From: Stenotrophomonas geniculata ATCC 19374 = JCM 13324
GTDB lineage: Bacteria; Pseudomonadota; Gammaproteobacteria; Xanthomonadales; Xanthomonadaceae
Direction: 5' to 3'
Length of the DNA: 45,593 nucleotides
Assembly: GCF_001431625.1 (NCBI RefSeq)
Contig: NZ_LLXT01000081.1
Span: forward strand, 1 to 45,593
The translations under genes and the position numbers were made by a program. Every line of letters begins with the position of its first letter. Positions within the stretch are counted from its first letter, which is position 1. The notes under the pieces are model-generated. The model ran no database searches. It was given only the letters and a program-made list of their open reading frames with translations, and was not told where the DNA came from. Shown here piece after piece: positions 39,261 to 45,593 of this stretch.

Positions 39261-39394
39261 AACGGAACTCGAGAACCATGTGCTCCCTATTGTTCCATGA
39301 AATGCAATGTGGGGGAGCGATTGGGGATTGTGCGGCGGCGGCGACAGCGGGCCATCTGCCCGGTGCCGCTCGCGCGGGCCAACCCTCCCGACGA

Positions 39395-39859
39395 CTACGC
39401 CGGCTTCGCAAACACATCCAGCCCTTTGCCCGTCTCCAGCAGCGACTTAAGGCTCGACAGCACGATCGGCCAGCCCTGGCGGATGCCGGTATCCATGCCA
39501 CTGCCGGGTTCAAGCTCGTCGTGGGTAACGGTCAGCCGCACCATGTCCTGGTAGGGCACGATGTCGAAGGTCACGCGGCTGTAAGCATCCGGGTTGTCGG
39601 CCTGCGAGGCGGCGGCCCAGGTGATGACCAGCCGCGAGGGCGGGGTGCTTTCCACCACCTCGCCGACCAGCTCAACCGAGCGCGTTTCGTTGGCGCGCAC
39701 GTGCTGCCAGCGCGAGCCGGGCTTCCAGTCCGAGACGTTCTCATGGCCCCAGTAGCGGCTGGCGATCTCGGGGCGGGTGATGGCCTCGAACACCTTCTGT
39801 GGCGTGGAGGCGATATAGATCACGTGGATGAAGCGGGTGGTCTCTGCGGACATCGTCAT
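39395..39859 (-). CDS. SRPBCC/AHSA1-family protein (copy 1)
   Basis: A 154-residue START-like/AHSA1 protein: IYIASTPQKVFEAITRPEIA, WKPGSRWQHV and the C-terminal GWPIVLSSLKSLLETGKGLD. Proteins of this type are commonly encoded with an ArsR regulator and bind small hydrophobic ligands; exact role unknown. Its ATG overlaps the stop of the ArsR gene (ATGA). Confidence 0.88.
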   Translation of the reverse strand: MTMSAETTRFIHVIYIASTPQKVFEAITRPEIASRYWGHENVSDWKPGSRWQHVRANETRSVELVGEVVESTPPSRLVITWAAASQADNPDAYSRVTFDIVPYQDMVRLTVTHDELEPGSGMDTGIRQGWPIVLSSLKSLLETGKGLDVFAKPA

Positions 39860-40170
39860 TCTCCTTCCAGTTCTCGTTTCAGGTCATGCAGCAGGCTCAG
39901 GCGCTGCTGCTCGAACTTGCGTACCCAGCGCTCGTAGACTTCATGCAGCGGCACCGGGTTGATGAAGTGCAGCTTCTCGCGGCCTCGCCGCACGGTGCTG
40001 ATCAGGTTCGCGTCTTCCAGCAGGCCCAGGTGCTGGGTGACCGATTGCCGGGCCATGTCCAGGTGCTCGCAGAGCTGGCCCAAGGTCTGGCCGTTGTTTT
40101 CGCAGAGCAGGTCCAGCAGCGTTCTGCGCGTGGGGTCGGCCAGGGCCTTGAACACCTTGTCTGCATTCAT
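39856..40170 (-). CDS. ArsR-family transcriptional regulator
   Basis: A 104-residue winged helix-turn-helix repressor: VFKALADPTRRTLLDLLCEN, LGQLCEHLDMARQSVTQHLG and LISTVRRGREKLHFINP. No cysteine pair for metal binding, so it belongs to the non-metal subgroup that pairs with AHSA1 proteins. Start at 40170. Sandwiched between two AHSA1 genes; a palindrome in the operon promoter is its likely site. Confidence 0.9.
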   Translation of the reverse strand: MNADKVFKALADPTRRTLLDLLCENNGQTLGQLCEHLDMARQSVTQHLGLLEDANLISTVRRGREKLHFINPVPLHEVYERWVRKFEQQRLSLLHDLKRELEGE

Positions 40171-40181
40171 GCGGGGCGTCT

Positions 40182-40637
40182 TCAGTTCCAGTTGTCGATC
40201 CTGACGTCGTGCGGGTTGGGCTGGCCCTTGCCGGTTTCCAGCAGGGCTTTGAGGCTCAACAGGAACACCGCCCACTTGGTGCTGCAGTGGGAGGTGAACT
40301 CGACGCGTTCTTTCCAGCCTTCGTGGGTGAACAGCACGATGCAGTAGTCGCCTTCCTGTTTCAGTGCGAAACGCGCATGCGTGCCGATCCATTCGGCGGG
40401 ACCGGCCAGGAACTTCCAGAGCACCAGCTCGCCGGGAATGAGCTGTTCCAGCAGCATTTCCATGGCGCCGATCTCTTGGCCGTTGTGGGTGAAACGGACC
40501 TTCACCGTGCCGCCGACGTTCCGGTCGCCGTGGGTGTCTTCAGCCCACCAGGCGGCGACGCCTTCGGGGGTGGCCAGGGCTTGATACACCTGGCTTGCGG
40601 GGGCCTTGATGCCGACCCGATGTGCGATATCCACCAT
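40182..40637 (-). CDS. SRPBCC/AHSA1-family protein (copy 2)
   Basis: A 151-residue AHSA1/START-like protein (VGIKAPASQVYQALATPEGV, AAWWAEDTHGDRNVGGTVKV, then AVFLLSLKALLETGKGQPNP). It is the promoter-proximal gene of the AHSA1-ArsR-AHSA1 operon and only distantly like copy 1 apart from the shared C-terminal motif. Twelve bases separate it from the ArsR gene. Confidence 0.88.
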   Translation of the reverse strand: MVDIAHRVGIKAPASQVYQALATPEGVAAWWAEDTHGDRNVGGTVKVRFTHNGQEIGAMEMLLEQLIPGELVLWKFLAGPAEWIGTHARFALKQEGDYCIVLFTHEGWKERVEFTSHCSTKWAVFLLSLKALLETGKGQPNPHDVRIDNWN

Positions 40638-40680
40638 TGCAGGTTCCTCGCGTGGGCGGGCAGGCGCCGCCGTCGAGTGG

Positions 40681-40710
40681 ACTATATGCAGGTAAATGCC
40701 TGCATGTCAA
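40681..40710 (-). promoter_or_regulatory. Promoter of the AHSA1-ArsR operon with operator in the spacer
   Basis: On the minus strand, -35 TTGACA (40710-40705) and -10 TATAGT (40686-40681) are 18 bp apart. The spacer is almost filled by the inverted repeat ATGCAGG-N6-CCTGCAT (40686-40705), so a bound repressor would block RNA polymerase directly. The probable ligand is the ArsR protein of the operon. Confidence 0.7.
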
Positions 40711-40736
40711 ATCCGGCCCACGGACGTCCGGCCCTG

Positions 40737-40760
40737 GTAGTGCCGGCCGCTGGCCGGCAT
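40737..40760. repeat. Single GTAG REP unit, GTGCCGGCC subtype
   Basis: GTAGTGCCGGCCGCTGGCCG continues into GCAT between the divergent AHSA1 operon and the GNAT gene. Confidence 0.75.
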
Positions 40761-40800
40761 CCTCGGTGCAGCCGATTGATGCGTTGAAAGGAGTACGTGC

Positions 40801-41325
40801 ATGACTGAAGCTGGAAAGGACACCTTGACCATCCGCCGCGCCAGCGTGGCCGATGCCCCTGCTGTGCTGCGGCTCTTCGACGAGGTGATCGAATGGTTCG
40901 TGTCGATCGGTAATCTGCAGCAGTGGGGCAGCGAGCCGTGGTCGACGGTGCCGCGTCGAATCACCCAGGTGACTGATGCCTGCGCGCTGCCCGGCGCGTG
41001 GGTGGCGCAGAACGCACTGGGTGAGGTGCGTGCGTTCCTGGCGCTGGGTGAGGCGATGCCCTATGTACCGGCGCCCGATGGGCCAGAGCTGTACGTACGC
41101 GTGCTGGTGGCTTCGCGCGATGGCCGCGTGCGCGGCATTGGCCGCCGCTTGATGGCGTTTGCCGATGAGCAGGCGCGCGCTGCCGGACTCGACCATCTGC
41201 GCGTGGACTGCTACGGCGGTGGCAATGGGGATCTGGTGCGCTTCTATGAGTCCTGTGGCTACACACGCATCGCACCGTTCAACGTGGACGGTTGGCCTGG
41301 CATGCTGCTGGGCCGGCAGCTCTGA
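40801..41325 (+). CDS. GNAT-family N-acetyltransferase
   Basis: A 174-residue acetyltransferase with the acetyl-CoA loop GRVRGIGRRLMAFADEQARA (Q/R-x-x-G-x-G/A pattern) and the C-terminal FYESCGYTRI strand. The substrate is unknown. Ribosome site AAAGGAG lies upstream of ATG 40801. Confidence 0.88.
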   Translation: MTEAGKDTLTIRRASVADAPAVLRLFDEVIEWFVSIGNLQQWGSEPWSTVPRRITQVTDACALPGAWVAQNALGEVRAFLALGEAMPYVPAPDGPELYVRVLVASRDGRVRGIGRRLMAFADEQARAAGLDHLRVDCYGGGNGDLVRFYESCGYTRIAPFNVDGWPGMLLGRQL

Positions 41326-41466
41326 CGCGGCTGCGTCATTCGGTCGCAGCGTGTGTGCAGGAAACGGTACATCGGTTCGGCGCTAGAGTAGGGCCATGAC
41401 CTGCACGGGATGGCTGTGTCATCCCGCTGCGGGTTCCTGATGACCCCCTCCAGGAAGGAGCAGCGC

Positions 41467-43236
41467 ATGTACTACAGCAGTGGCAACTACGAAGCCTTCG
41501 CGCGCCCGCGCAAGCCGGCCGGTGTCGATGGCAAGAGCGCCTGGTTTGTCGGTTCGGGCCTGGCCTCGCTGGCGGGCGCCGCGTTCCTGGTGCGCGATGG
41601 GCGCATGGCCGGTGAACGCATCACCATCCTTGAACAGCAGCAGATTGCCGGCGGCGCGCTGGATGGCCTGAAGGTACCGGAAAAGGGTTTCGTGATCCGT
41701 GGTGGCCGCGAGATGGAGAACCATTTCGAGTGCCTGTGGGACCTGTTCCGCTCGATCCCCTCGCTGGAGATCGATGACGCCAGCGTGCTGGACGAGTTCT
41801 ACTGGTTGAACAAGGACGACCCGAACTATTCATTGCAGCGCGCCACCATCAATCGCGGCGAGGACGCGCACACCGATGGCCTGTTCACGCTGACCGAGCA
41901 GGCGCAGAAGGATATCATCGCGCTGTTCCTGGCCACCCGGCAGGAGATGGAGAACAAGCGCATCAACGAAGTGCTGGGCCGTGATTTCCTGGACAGCAAT
42001 TTCTGGCTGTACTGGCGCACCATGTTCGCATTCGAGGAGTGGCATTCGGCGCTGGAGATGAAGCTGTACCTGCACCGCTTCATCCACCACATCGGCGGGC
42101 TGCCGGACTTCTCCGCACTGAAGTTCACCAAGTACAACCAGTACGAATCGCTGGTGCTGCCGCTGGTGAAGTGGCTGCAGGACCATGGCGTGGTGTTCCA
42201 GTACGGCACCGAGGTGACCGACGTCGACTTCGATCTGCAGCCGGGCCGCAAGCAGGCCACGCGCATCCACTGGATGCGTGATGGTGTAGCCGGTGGCGTG
42301 GATCTGGGCGCGGACGATCTTCTGTTCATGACCATCGGCTCGCTGACTGAGAACTCGGACAATGGCGACCACCACACTGCGGCACGCCTGAATGAAGGCC
42401 CGGCGCCGGCCTGGGACCTGTGGCGGCGCATTGCCGCGAAGGATGCAGCGTTCGGGCGCCCGGACGTGTTCGGCGCGCACATTCCGGAAACCAAGTGGGA
42501 ATCGGCGACGGTGACCACGCTGGATGCGCGCATTCCGGCCTACATCCAGAAGATCGCCAAGCGCGATCCCTTCAGCGGCAAGGTGGTGACCGGCGGCATC
42601 GTCAGCGTGCGTGACTCGCGCTGGCTGATGAGCTGGACGGTGAACCGCCAGCCACATTTCAAGAACCAGCCCAAGGACCAGATCGTGGTCTGGGTGTATT
42701 CGCTGTTCGTGGATACGCCCGGCGACTACGTGAACAAGCCGATGCAGGACTGCACCGGCGAGGAGATCACCCGCGAGTGGCTCTACCACCTGGGCGTGCC
42801 GGTGGACGAGATCGACGAGCTGGCCGCGACCGGTGCGAAGACGGTACCGGTGATGATGCCGTACATCACCGCGTTCTTCATGCCGCGCCAGGCCGGTGAT
42901 CGCCCTGACGTGGTGCCGGAAGGTGCGGTGAACTTCGCCTTCATCGGCCAGTTCGCCGAATCGAAGCAGCGCGACTGCATTTTCACCACCGAGTATTCGG
43001 TGCGTACGCCGATGGAAGCGGTGTACACGTTGCTGGATATCGAACGCGGCGTGCCGGAGGTGTTCAATTCCACCTACGACGTGCGCTCGCTGCTGGCCGC
43101 CGCCGGTCGTCTGCGCGATGGCAAGGAACTGGATATTCCCGGGCCTGCGTTCCTGCGCAACCTGCTGATGAACAAGCTGGACAAGACCCAGATCGGTGGC
43201 CTGCTGCGCGAGTTCAAGCTGGTACAGGAGGACTGA
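41467..43236 (+). CDS. ohyA: Oleate hydratase
   Basis: A 589-residue FAD-dependent hydratase that converts oleic acid to 10-hydroxystearic acid, often seen as fatty-acid detoxification. FAD motif GSGLASLAG at 29-37, then RGGREMENHFECLWDLFRSI (family signature) and KFTKYNQYESLVLPLVKWLQ. Start MYYSSGNYEAF follows an AGGAAGGAG ribosome site; an upstream in-frame ATG at 41410 has none. Monocistronic. It may work on the same unsaturated fatty acids as the fad operon at the other end of the window. Confidence 0.95.
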   Translation: MYYSSGNYEAFARPRKPAGVDGKSAWFVGSGLASLAGAAFLVRDGRMAGERITILEQQQIAGGALDGLKVPEKGFVIRGGREMENHFECLWDLFRSIPSLEIDDASVLDEFYWLNKDDPNYSLQRATINRGEDAHTDGLFTLTEQAQKDIIALFLATRQEMENKRINEVLGRDFLDSNFWLYWRTMFAFEEWHSALEMKLYLHRFIHHIGGLPDFSALKFTKYNQYESLVLPLVKWLQDHGVVFQYGTEVTDVDFDLQPGRKQATRIHWMRDGVAGGVDLGADDLLFMTIGSLTENSDNGDHHTAARLNEGPAPAWDLWRRIAAKDAAFGRPDVFGAHIPETKWESATVTTLDARIPAYIQKIAKRDPFSGKVVTGGIVSVRDSRWLMSWTVNRQPHFKNQPKDQIVVWVYSLFVDTPGDYVNKPMQDCTGEEITREWLYHLGVPVDEIDELAATGAKTVPVMMPYITAFFMPRQAGDRPDVVPEGAVNFAFIGQFAESKQRDCIFTTEYSVRTPMEAVYTLLDIERGVPEVFNSTYDVRSLLAAAGRLRDGKELDIPGPAFLRNLLMNKLDKTQIGGLLREFKLVQED

Positions 43237-43247
43237 GCGGGGCGTGG

Positions 43248-43270
43248 GTAGCGCCGGGCCACGCCCGGCG
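43248..43270. repeat. Single GTAG REP unit after ohyA
   Basis: GTAGCGCCGGGCCACGCCCG followed by GCG, 12 bp past the ohyA stop. Confidence 0.7.
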
Positions 43271-43287
43271 AGTCCAACAGGGGGGAG

Positions 43288-43317
43288 TTGACAGCGCCTC
43301 AACCTACTAGTAGGTTG
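43288..43317 (+). promoter_or_regulatory. tetR promoter with palindromic operator
   Basis: TTGACA at 43288-43293 and TAGGTT at 43311-43316 are 17 bp apart. CAACCTACTAGTAGGTTG (43300-43317) is a perfect 18-bp palindrome covering the -10. The same core is repeated upstream of the next gene. Confidence 0.7.
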
Positions 43318-43322
43318 GCAGC

Positions 43323-43910
43323 ATGAAAGAGTCGCTCTCGCCCAAGGCCCAGGAGATCCTGGCCCACGCCCGTTCGCTGCTGGAGGCCGGTGGCTACAAC
43401 GGCTTCAGCTACGCCGACGTGTCGGCGCGGGTGAACATCAGCAAGGCCAGCATCCACCACCATTTCCCCAGCAAGGCGGATCTGGTGCGCACGGTGGTTG
43501 AGCTGTACCGGGCCGAGGCGCGTGAGGGCCTGGTGCTGCTGGACCGGCAGCTGGGCGACCCGTTGCAGGAGCTCAACGCCTATGTGGACTACTGGTCCAG
43601 TTGCATTGCTGGCGGCACGTCGTCGTTCTGTATCTGCGCGATGCTGGCCGCAGAGGCACCGATGATCCCAGCAGCGATAGCCGATGAAGTACGCGGGCAT
43701 TTCGAGGATCTGAGCGGGTGGCTGACGGTGACGCTGGAGAAGGGCGCCGCGCAGGGCCAGTTGCGCCTGCAGGGCTCGGCGGCGGACGAGGCGAAGGCCT
43801 TCATGTCGTCGGTGCATGGCGCGATGCTGGCTGCGCGCGGTTTCGGCGATGCGGCGACGTTCGCGGCACTGGCGCGGTTGGCCATTGCGCGGGTGAGCGC
43901 GACTGCCTGA
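43323..43910 (+). CDS. TetR-family regulator
   Basis: A 195-residue TetR repressor. The helix-turn-helix is FSYADVSARVNISKASIHHH followed by FPSKADLV. The C-terminal ligand domain includes a Cys pair (SFCICAMLAAE) that could be redox- or electrophile-sensitive, as in the related group that controls quinone or aldehyde stress genes. A perfect palindrome overlaps its promoter and another copy precedes the next gene, so it probably controls both. Ends in a rho-independent terminator. Confidence 0.9.
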   Translation: MKESLSPKAQEILAHARSLLEAGGYNGFSYADVSARVNISKASIHHHFPSKADLVRTVVELYRAEAREGLVLLDRQLGDPLQELNAYVDYWSSCIAGGTSSFCICAMLAAEAPMIPAAIADEVRGHFEDLSGWLTVTLEKGAAQGQLRLQGSAADEAKAFMSSVHGAMLAARGFGDAATFAALARLAIARVSATA

Positions 43911-43926
43911 CATGACTGTGGTGGGG

Positions 43927-43950
43927 CCCGCGGCGACGCGGGTCATTTTT
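43927..43950 (+). terminator. Terminator after tetR
   Basis: CCCGCG-GCGA-CGCGGG followed by TCATTTTTT. Confidence 0.75.
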
Positions 43951-43964
43951 TGAATCATGCAACT

Positions 43965-43978
43965 ACCTACTAGTAGGT
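43965..43978 (+). promoter_or_regulatory. Second TetR operator
   Basis: ACCTACTAGTAGGT is identical to the core of the palindrome upstream of tetR. It lies 24 bp upstream of the membrane-protein ATG. Confidence 0.65.
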
Positions 43979-44001
43979 TTATTTAACTCTGGAGATGTTC
44001 C

Positions 44002-44496
44002 ATGTCGCACTCTCTGTCCACGCTGGGCGTGTTCCATACCGTTGTCAGCCTGATCCCGGTTCTCAGCGGCCTGTATGCCTTCATTCGCCATCGCGCAATC
44101 GACCCTGCAACACGCTCGGGCAAGCTGTACCTGGCGGGACTGGTGCTGTCTGTCGCTACCTCATTCACCGTCTCCAGCACGGGCGGGATCAACCCGGGCC
44201 ACGTATTCGGGGTGATCGTGCTGCTGGTGGCATTCGGCGGCGTGCTGGCCGCGCGGCTGCGCTGGCTGGGGCGCGCAGCGCGTTACCTGTCGACCTTCGC
44301 GCTGTCGTTCAGTTTCCTGTTGTCGCTGGTGCCCGGCGTCAATGAAACGCTGACCCGCTTGCCGGCAGCGCATCCGATTGCTGCGGCGCCGATGGCCCCG
44401 GTGGTGCTGCAGACGCTGCTGGGATTGGCTGTGGTGTTTGTGATGGGCTTTGCCGCGCAGTGCTGGCGGATCCATCGGCGCACCACCACGTTGTAA
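44002..44496 (+). CDS. DUF2306-like integral membrane protein
   Basis: A 164-residue protein with about four or five membrane segments (VFHTVVSLIPVLSGLYAF, LYLAGLVLSVATSF, VFGVIVLLVAFGGVLAA, LSTFALSFSFLLSLVPG, LQTLLGLAVVFVMGF). The pattern GLYAFIRHRAIDPATRSGKL resembles DUF2306-type proteins; no function known. Ribosome site GGAGAT precedes the ATG. It shares an operator with the upstream tetR gene, so it is the probable regulated target. Confidence 0.75.
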   Translation: MSHSLSTLGVFHTVVSLIPVLSGLYAFIRHRAIDPATRSGKLYLAGLVLSVATSFTVSSTGGINPGHVFGVIVLLVAFGGVLAARLRWLGRAARYLSTFALSFSFLLSLVPGVNETLTRLPAAHPIAAAPMAPVVLQTLLGLAVVFVMGFAAQCWRIHRRTTTL

Positions 44497-44530
44497 GCGA
44501 TGCAGGCCCGCAGCACGAAGTACCGCAGAA

Positions 44531-45532
44531 TCAGCAGCCCACCAGCCGATCTGCGCCAATCCCGCCGCGATGCTGGCTGCGGTACTCGGTAGGGCTCGCA
44601 TCGACCTGACCCCGGAAGTGCCGACGGAACGATTCCTGTGAACCAAAGCCGGCCTGCTCGGCGACCCACTGCAGCGGCCGGTCGGTGGTTTCCAGCAGTT
44701 CGCGCGCGAAGGCCACGCGCTCGCGGATCAGCCAGTCGATCGGCGACAGGCCGGTGGCTTCCAGGAACTGCCGCTGCAGGGTGCGCTGGCTGAGTGCAGC
44801 CTGCTCGGCGAGACTGCCAAGGGAATGTGGCTCGCGCAGGTTGCGGCGCATCCATTCCATCAGCTTTGCCAAGCGCGTGGGCTCGCCATGGGGAATGGCC
44901 CGGCTGACGCGCTGGCTGCGGCCGGCGTCGCGCCACGGCGCCAGCACCAGCCGCTCGGCCACCAGGTTGGCTACACGCGCGCCGTAGTCCTTGCGCACCA
45001 TGTGCAGCATCATGTCCATGCCGGTGGCCGAGCCGGCCGAGGTGATGATGCTGCCGGTATCCACATACAGCGCATCTTCGCGCACATCGATGCGTGGGAA
45101 CTCACGTGCGAGCGCTTCGGTGAGGCGCCAATGGGTGGTGGCCTGGCGGCCATCGAGCAGCCCGGCCCAAGCCAGCACGAACGCACCGGAGCAGATCGAG
45201 GCGATGCGCGCGCCGCGTGCGTGGGCACGGTTGAGCGCATCGAGCAGTGCCTGCGGCGGGCGTTCGCTGGGTTCGCGCCAACCGGGGATGACGATGATGT
45301 CGGCGTCATCAACCGTGCTGAGATCGCAGGGCAGCTGCATCTGCGCATTGCCGAGCATGCGCAGTGCGCCGGGCTCGCCTGCGCATAGCTGGGTGCGGTA
45401 CCAGGCCACGCCGAGCTCGGGCCTTATCGGCGCGAACAGGCCCACCGCACAGCCGAATTCGAACAGCCCCTGGCCGTGGCAGGCGACGATGGCAACGAGC
45501 GGCGCGGCGGGATCGGCGGGTGGGCTGGGCAT
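44531..45532 (-). CDS. GlxA-type AraC regulator with amidotransferase-like sensor domain
   Basis: A 333-residue regulator: an N-terminal DJ-1/PfpI-like domain (VAIVACHGQGLFEFGCAVGL, then the elbow ARIASICSGAFVLAWAG) and two C-terminal AraC helix-turn-helix motifs (LGSLAEQAALSQRTLQRQFL, QWVAEQAGFGSQESFRRHFR). The same layout as GlxA/FtrA, which respond to small metabolites. The 61 bp after its start to the window end hold nothing identifiable. Confidence 0.9.
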   Translation of the reverse strand: MPSPPADPAAPLVAIVACHGQGLFEFGCAVGLFAPIRPELGVAWYRTQLCAGEPGALRMLGNAQMQLPCDLSTVDDADIIVIPGWREPSERPPQALLDALNRAHARGARIASICSGAFVLAWAGLLDGRQATTHWRLTEALAREFPRIDVREDALYVDTGSIITSAGSATGMDMMLHMVRKDYGARVANLVAERLVLAPWRDAGRSQRVSRAIPHGEPTRLAKLMEWMRRNLREPHSLGSLAEQAALSQRTLQRQFLEATGLSPIDWLIRERVAFARELLETTDRPLQWVAEQAGFGSQESFRRHFRGQVDASPTEYRSQHRGGIGADRLVGC

Positions 45533-45593
45533 GGCTTGATGCTACGGGGGGGTGTTTTTATACATATGTAGGCGCCGCCGGAGAGGGGAGTGG

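Overview
The window looks like chromosome of a Stenotrophomonas maltophilia-complex bacterium (Xanthomonadaceae). The evidence is the high G+C backbone, short palindromic repeats that begin GTAG in most long intergenic gaps (the SMAG/REP family known from S. maltophilia), the gene order rlmN-pilW-rodZ-yfgM-bamB-der, and a type IV secretion effector with a C-terminal XVIPCD domain.

Layout. 1-4.7 kb: a fatty-acid beta-oxidation operon on the minus strand (TetR/PsrA-like regulator, FadN-type HAD/crotonase fusion, thiolase) with a CAAAC-N4-GTTTG operator at its head. 5.0-11.7 kb: a housekeeping run, ndk, rlmN, pilW, rodZ, yfgM-like, bamB and der. 11.8-17.6 kb: two LysE-family exporters sharing an upstream direct-repeat motif next to an AraC regulator, a rhodanese-ThiF/MoeB fusion and a KefB/C-type K+/H+ antiporter. 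17.7-22.5 kb: folD, then guaB, a lipoprotein and guaA.

22.5-28.7 kb: an accessory region of lower G+C inserted immediately after the guaA terminator. It carries a complete four-gene type II CBASS anti-phage operon: CD-NTase, Cap2 (E2-E1 fusion), Cap3 (JAB/JAMM protease) and an effector with two transmembrane helices and a SAVED domain. All four genes overlap. After it come a truncated membrane-protein fragment, a small orphan gene and a roughly 215-bp near-perfect palindrome. In the expected mechanism the CD-NTase makes a cyclic oligonucleotide on infection, Cap2/Cap3 conjugate and deconjugate the CD-NTase C-terminus, and the SAVED domain binds the signal and triggers membrane damage.

28.7-36.3 kb: a LysR regulator divergent from a secreted DJ-1/PfpI protein, two envelope proteins of unknown role, and a 1061-residue zeta-toxin/XVIPCD effector preceded by one intact and one broken copy of a putative immunity gene. 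36.3-45.5 kb: Sel1-repeat protein, 3-hydroxybutyrate dehydrogenase, DUF4180/hydrolase/excisionase-like operon, an AHSA1-ArsR-AHSA1 operon with a strong promoter carrying a palindrome in its spacer, GNAT, oleate hydratase, a TetR gene and a membrane protein sharing one palindromic operator, and a GlxA-type AraC regulator.

The clearest systems of interest are the CBASS operon at the guaA locus and the zeta/XVIPCD effector with its duplicated immunity gene.
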